Positions 59,171-64,000 of a stretch of 64,000 nucleotides of DNA are shown one piece after another. The position numbers and the translations under genes are program-made. Each line of letters begins with the position of its first letter. Position 1 is the stretch's first letter. This DNA is from Methanosarcina vacuolata Z-761 (GTDB taxonomy: Archaea > Halobacteriota > Methanosarcinia > Methanosarcinales > Methanosarcinaceae). The DNA is taken from the NCBI RefSeq assembly GCF_000969905.1, contig NZ_CP009520.1, forward strand, positions 1,116,001-1,180,000, in the 5' to 3' direction. A model generated the notes under the pieces. The model saw only the letters and a program-made list of their open reading frames with translations, searched no databases and was not told the origin of the DNA.

Positions 59171-60541
59171 TTACTCGATGGTCTCAAGTAGCCAGTCTGG
59201 AGCATCCCTGTCTTTCCTGTCAAGGAGGGTATTTCCTATACGCTCTACCAGTCTTGCAGCTCCTGCGTATCCCATGATCGGGAAGTAGTGCAGGTTTGCC
59301 CTGTCCATAATCGGGAAGCCTACCCTGACCAGGGGAACATCCTCTGCCCTTGCTATGAATTTCCCGTAGGTATTGCCGATAAGGAGATCCACGGGCTTTC
59401 TCTTGATTATCTGGTGAAGGGTAAACAGGTCTCCTCCGGAAATTACATCAGCTTCAGGGTACTCCGGACCTATGAGTTCTTCTACCTCTTTTTCGAACTC
59501 CGAATTCTGGGTTCCTGTAAGTACTACAGCAGGTTCCATACCCATTTCCATCACAAGACTGGTCAGGCCTGTAAGGATATCCGGATCCCCGTAAATAGCT
59601 ACCCTTTTTCCGTGGTAGTGTGGGTGAGCATCAGTCATCATATCCACAAGCCTTCCCCTCTCATCTTCAAGTTCGGGGGGAATTGCCACATTAGCAAGTT
59701 TTGCCGCATTCATTACAAAACGGTCGGTATTCCTGATCCCTATGGGAGTAGGCCCTATTTTTGCCGGAACTTTGTAGCGGCTTTCAAGAATCTTTGCAGC
59801 CGAGCCTCCTGCCATCCTGCAGAGAGCGATTGTCCCAACAGAGTTTGCAGAATCCTCGATGTCTCCTATCGGAGTCCCACCTTTTGGATACATCCCGGGT
59901 TCTCCGGTAAGGGGAGCGTCAAAGACGTCAGTCGTGTCGGGAAACACAATACTGGAAATTCCCATTATTGAGAGTATGCGTTTCATTTCCCGTATGTCCC
60001 CAGGTTCTACAAAGCCGGGGATGAGATTTAGTTTCCCGTTTGGTTTGCTTTTTTTGGCAAAGGTGGTTACAAAGGCCTTTACCATGTTGTCATAACCGGT
60101 AATATGGGTGCCCACATAACTCGGGGTAGAAGCTGCACAGACCTTAATAGAAGGGTCTATGAGTTCTTGATCCTTTACATCTTCTAAGATAACCCCTACG
60201 TCGTCACCTATTGTTTCGGCTACGCAGGTGGTGTGAATAGCAATTACTTCGGGGTTGTAGATTTCAGTCAGGTTTACGAGAGCTTCCTTAAGGTTTGAAG
60301 CTCCTCCGAATACTGCGGTACCTTCTGAAAAACTACTGGTAGTTGCCATTGCAGCTTCTCGGTAGTGCCTGCTTAAGCACATACGCAGATAGGAGAGGCA
60401 TCCCTGGGACCCGTGACTGTGTGGCATGCAGTTGTGCACACCAAGAGCTGCATAGACTGCGCCTATTGGCTGGCAGATTTTTGCAGGATTAATGGTTACT
60501 GCTTCTCTGGTTATTTCTTCACATGGGGTATAGTCAAGCAT
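59171..60541 (-). CDS. nifK: Nitrogenase MoFe protein beta subunit NifK
   Basis: I choose the ATG at 60541 with GAGGTG 6 nt before it (456 residues). P-cluster cysteines are in KICQPIGAVYAALG, HGSQGCLSYLRMCL and TTCVAETIGDD. C-terminal VRVGFPIMDRANLHYFP is conserved. Its length is of the short methanogen/Clostridium type without the long N-terminal extension seen in Azotobacter. It forms the MoFe heterotetramer with NifD. Confidence 0.97.
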   Translation of the reverse strand: MLDYTPCEEITREAVTINPAKICQPIGAVYAALGVHNCMPHSHGSQGCLSYLRMCLSRHYREAAMATTSSFSEGTAVFGGASNLKEALVNLTEIYNPEVIAIHTTCVAETIGDDVGVILEDVKDQELIDPSIKVCAASTPSYVGTHITGYDNMVKAFVTTFAKKSKPNGKLNLIPGFVEPGDIREMKRILSIMGISSIVFPDTTDVFDAPLTGEPGMYPKGGTPIGDIEDSANSVGTIALCRMAGGSAAKILESRYKVPAKIGPTPIGIRNTDRFVMNAAKLANVAIPPELEDERGRLVDMMTDAHPHYHGKRVAIYGDPDILTGLTSLVMEMGMEPAVVLTGTQNSEFEKEVEELIGPEYPEADVISGGDLFTLHQIIKRKPVDLLIGNTYGKFIARAEDVPLVRVGFPIMDRANLHYFPIMGYAGAARLVERIGNTLLDRKDRDAPDWLLETIE

Positions 60542-60568
60542 TTTTATCACCTCTTACTTTTTTACCAC

Positions 60569-62167
60569 TCAGTCCACTTCTGCAGCTTTCCAGGGCGGGC
60601 GTATGAACTTCCAGGTAGGGCTGTGCAAAGCCATATCAATATCCCGTGCGAAGTTCAAAACTCCGGAAAAGCCTGTGTACCTTCCGCTGTAATCGTAAGA
60701 GTGGATCTGTCTTGACGGGACTCCAAGTTTCTGAGCCCAATACTTATCCTTGATTCCGGAGCAGAAGATATCGGGTTTAAGGGTCTTTACAAGAACTTCA
60801 GTCTCATGATGGTTAAGATCATCGATAACAATGGTGCCGTCTCTCGCTTCCGGGAAAAGACCTTCATATTCCATAAGTCCGATTTTCTTTTTCAGCTCTT
60901 CAATTCTTTCCGGGCTGACTGCGGGTTTTATGTTTTCGTCCCTTTCGTAGTGTACATCCTCTAGAATTGAACCAAGAGCATTCTCCTTAATCTGGGGTAT
61001 GATCTGCCTGCCTTCGTAATCGTCCCTATGGGCGAACTGATAACCTGCAACAATTACTTTCATACCGAGTTCTTCGAAGAGGTTCTCATAGTGGTGACTC
61101 CTGGAGCCTCCGGAATAGATAAAGGCGGTTTTTCCCTGGAGTTTCTTTCTGTACTTCTCGATTTCGTCCTTATACTTTGCTTTTTCTTCGGCAATGGTTT
61201 CTTCAGTTTTCCTTGTAAGCTCCGGATCGTCAAAGTATTCTGCCATTTTCCGAAGGGATTTTTCAGTACCTTTCGTACCTATGTAATTGACCTTCAGCCA
61301 GGGAAGCCCATATTTTTCTTCCATCATGCGATTCGTGTAGTTTATAGAACGATGGCACAGCAAGATACTGAGCTTTGCCCTGTGAGCCTGTGCAATTTTA
61401 TGGAATGAACCGTCTCCAGTGAAAGTTGAGACAATCCTGTACCCTATTTTTTCAAGGATCGGTTTGATTTCCCAGAAATCTCCCCCGATATTGTACTCTC
61501 CGAAGACATTAATATCAAAAGGAGTTGGATTTTTAAGTTCCTCGGTTCCGATCAGGTTTTCCATTAGGACATTGCTTGCGATGTGGTGTCCTGCTGACTG
61601 GCTAACTCCTTTATACCCTTCACATCTGGAAGGAACAACTTTGATCCCATATTCATTTTCAGCTTGCCTGGCAACGGCTTCTATGTCGTCTCCTATAAGC
61701 CCTACGGGGCAGGTTGCAGAGATGCTTATTGCTTCAGGTTTAAAGATTTTCATAACTTCGTCAATGGCTTTCTTTAGTTTTTTCTCACCACCAAAAACGA
61801 TATCAGTTTCTCTCATATCCGTGCATACGCAGTAGTTGCTGAAGTTGTCTTCGCCTTCCTCTGCTTTTGCAAGGTTTCGCCTGGTTCCCCAGGTAAAGTA
61901 TGCACAGCCTATAGGACCGTGGACGATGTGTACCATATCCTTGATTGGCCCGAAGACCACACCTTTCGAGCCTGCAAAAGCACATCCACGGTTTGTAAGG
62001 ATGCCTGGAATTACCTTTTCATTGGCATCTATATGCTGTTCAGTGGAACAGTCCCTGACAACTATGTGTTTTCTTCTGTTCCTTGCAGCTTTTTCCGGGA
62101 GCACTTTTAACATTTCATCGACAAGTTTTTGTTCTTCTTCAATTCTGGCATCTATTTCTGCCCCCAT
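60569..62167 (-). CDS. nifD: Nitrogenase MoFe protein alpha subunit NifD
   Basis: The protein is 532 residues. P-cluster cysteines are in RGCAFAGSKGVVFGP, HGPIGCAYFTWG and SATCPVGLIGDD. FeMo-co ligands are Cys in LLCHRSINY and His in RQIHSYDYSG. The substrate-channel residues EGYKGVSQSAGHHIAS (Gln191/His195 equivalents) are kept. The Azotobacter GGLRPRH loop reads GGSRSHH here. Adjacent nifEN support a Mo rather than V/Fe enzyme. The start overlaps the nifI2 stop (TAATG). Confidence 0.97.
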   Translation of the reverse strand: MGAEIDARIEEEQKLVDEMLKVLPEKAARNRRKHIVVRDCSTEQHIDANEKVIPGILTNRGCAFAGSKGVVFGPIKDMVHIVHGPIGCAYFTWGTRRNLAKAEEGEDNFSNYCVCTDMRETDIVFGGEKKLKKAIDEVMKIFKPEAISISATCPVGLIGDDIEAVARQAENEYGIKVVPSRCEGYKGVSQSAGHHIASNVLMENLIGTEELKNPTPFDINVFGEYNIGGDFWEIKPILEKIGYRIVSTFTGDGSFHKIAQAHRAKLSILLCHRSINYTNRMMEEKYGLPWLKVNYIGTKGTEKSLRKMAEYFDDPELTRKTEETIAEEKAKYKDEIEKYRKKLQGKTAFIYSGGSRSHHYENLFEELGMKVIVAGYQFAHRDDYEGRQIIPQIKENALGSILEDVHYERDENIKPAVSPERIEELKKKIGLMEYEGLFPEARDGTIVIDDLNHHETEVLVKTLKPDIFCSGIKDKYWAQKLGVPSRQIHSYDYSGRYTGFSGVLNFARDIDMALHSPTWKFIRPPWKAAEVD

Positions 62168-62544
62168 TATACCAGCTCCTTATTTACAGTCGCCTCTCCG
62201 CTTTCACCAGTCCGGATACGGATTGCTTCAGTAACGTCTGAAACGAAAATCTTTCCATCTCCTGCATTTCCGGTCTGGTTAACTTCTATGATTTTTTGGA
62301 CCACTTCACTTACATTTTCGTCATCCACAACGATTGTGAACATTCGTTTTGGGATGAAGCGAATACAGGTCTCAGCTTCCTTTTCCGGATCTGGCAGAGG
62401 GGGATTGAATTCATGGCAAAGCCCTCTTTGTTTTCCGCGGCCCATAACCCTTCTTACGGTAAAAGAAGGAAAGCCGCATTCAAGCAGGACATCTTTAGTT
62501 CTCTGGGCTTTGTTCATCCTGATTATCGCAGTTATCTCTTTCAT
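62167..62544 (-). CDS. nifI2: NifI2, PII-like nitrogenase switch-off protein
   Basis: The protein is 125 residues: [37 protein letters not shown] in an extended T-loop region, [15 protein letters not shown] and [20 protein letters not shown]. Translation is coupled to nifD by TAATG. With NifI1 it inhibits NifDK when ammonium is plentiful, and 2-oxoglutarate relieves this, as shown in methanogens. Confidence 0.95.
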   Translation of the reverse strand: MKEITAIIRMNKAQRTKDVLLECGFPSFTVRRVMGRGKQRGLCHEFNPPLPDPEKEAETCIRFIPKRMFTIVVDDENVSEVVQKIIEVNQTGNAGDGKIFVSDVTEAIRIRTGESGEATVNKELV

Positions 62545-62569
62545 AGGATTTTCCTCCGAAAATCCGGCT

Positions 62570-62887
62570 TTAAAGTCCTGGTTTTCCAGTCCTTATGGTA
62601 TAGGCTTCTTCCACAGGGGTTACGAAGATCCTACCGTCTCCGTATTTTCCAGTCCTGGCGGACTCCATTATAGTCTTTATAGCCCTGTCTTTATGTTCGT
62701 CTTCTACCACCATTAGAAGCATGGTCTTCTGCAGTTCATCATAGTTGATGTCTGCTATATGGATCCCTTTCTGCTTCCCTCTTCCGAAGACTTCCATTTT
62801 TGTAAGAGAAATACAACCTTCTTTTTCAAGGCTCTCGATAACTTTGGTTTCCATTCCTGGTCTGATGATTGCACGTATCATCTGCAT
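62570..62887 (-). CDS. nifI1: NifI1, PII-like nitrogenase switch-off protein
   Basis: I choose the ATG at 62887, 9 nt after AAGGAG (105 residues from [20 protein letters not shown]). The T-loop is [20 protein letters not shown]; the C-terminal PII signature [20 protein letters not shown] is kept. It pairs with NifI2 and lies between nifH and nifI2. Confidence 0.95.
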   Translation of the reverse strand: MQMIRAIIRPGMETKVIESLEKEGCISLTKMEVFGRGKQKGIHIADINYDELQKTMLLMVVEDEHKDRAIKTIMESARTGKYGDGRIFVTPVEEAYTIRTGKPGL

Positions 62888-62943
62888 AATTTTTAACTCC
62901 TTTTCACTCAATAATTATATATTTACAGTTCCGAACTCAACCA

Positions 62944-63842
<899 letters not shown>

Positions 63843-63959
63843 TCTCTTCGTGAGATCTCTATTATAACTAATTGACTTTATTTGTGAGTTTCAGGAAAGA
63901 ATTAATAAACAATTCCCTGTAAATTGCAGAGCTAAAAAGAATAACAGGAAGACCCTTTG

Positions 63960-64000
63960 ATGATCCCTGAAGCCTCTTATGATGTAATCGTTGTTGGCGC
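63960..64000 (+). CDS. Start of an FAD-dependent oxidoreductase, cut by the window edge
   Basis: The ATG at 63960 follows AGGAAG by 8 nt. The visible 13 codons read MIPEASYDVIVVG and the window ends inside the next. The beta-strand plus Gly start of a Rossmann nucleotide-binding motif resembles geranylgeranyl-reductase and related FAD enzymes. Only the N-terminus is seen, so the family is tentative. Confidence 0.5.
   Translation, partial: MIPEASYDVIVVG

Overview
The window looks like chromosome of a mesophilic Methanosarcina. The evidence is AT-rich DNA with long AT-rich spacers, archaeal TATA/Shine-Dalgarno signals, a complete six-gene Ech hydrogenase operon, a methanogen-type nif operon with two PII-like nifI genes between nifH and nifD, methanogenesis marker protein 2, a preQ0/archaeosine operon, and PGF-CTERM, PKD and beta-propeller surface proteins. 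The presence of Ech points to a hydrogen-metabolising lineage (M. mazei or M. barkeri type) rather than M. acetivorans. This assignment is inference, because no database search was possible.

Layout. 0-11 kb holds a ferritin-like remnant at the left edge, a Fur/PerR-type regulator, a second-class aRF1-like release factor whose start position reads ACG, two methyltransferases, and two surface proteins that share an N-terminal beta-propeller segment, one of them now carrying a GH18 domain. 11-31 kb is mostly housekeeping: tRNA-Thr(GGT), a chorismate-lyase-like protein, Mmp2, a 2[4Fe-4S] ferredoxin, nifB, queC-DUF366-queE-queD, two metallophosphoesterases, a hydantoinase/oxoprolinase-like protein, a DEAD-box helicase and a GNAT acetyltransferase. 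31-36 kb is echABCDEF on the minus strand. 37-42 kb has an ArsP/DUF318 permease, a Cys-rich mini-protein, a DGC-domain protein, a thioredoxin-like protein, a tandem pair of YnfA-like membrane proteins and CorA. 42.5-46 kb has two ammonium transporters and GlnK. 46-56 kb is accessory DNA: a methyltransferase, a nested insertion (IS630-family element inside a MITE end), a large two-SBP/three-Cache lipoprotein, a beta-helix/PKD surface protein and IS relics. 56-63.8 kb is nifH-nifI1-nifI2-nifD-nifK-nifE-nifN on the minus strand, and an FAD-dependent oxidoreductase begins at the right edge.

Genes working together. NifB (15.98-16.94 kb) makes the NifB-cofactor used by NifEN and then NifDK. GlnK and the Amt proteins sense and import ammonium, and NifI1/NifI2 switch nitrogenase off after translation. 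Ech couples ferredoxin and H2 to ion translocation and could supply reduced ferredoxin for nitrogen fixation. QueC, QueE and QueD make preQ0 for archaeosine in tRNA.

The most striking non-gene structure is the density of small mobile elements and tandem arrays. Four MITE-like families are visible. Three have target-site duplications I could read directly (8 bp, 8 bp and 6 bp) and the fourth is bounded by TA. At least ten tandem-repeat arrays with units of 13-34 bp lie between genes. No CRISPR array is present. The best leads for something undescribed are the ACG-start aRF1 paralogue with an upstream in-frame AUG-AGA-UAG, the SBP-SBP-Cache-Cache-Cache lipoprotein, and the ArsP/DGC/thioredoxin/Cys-rich cluster.
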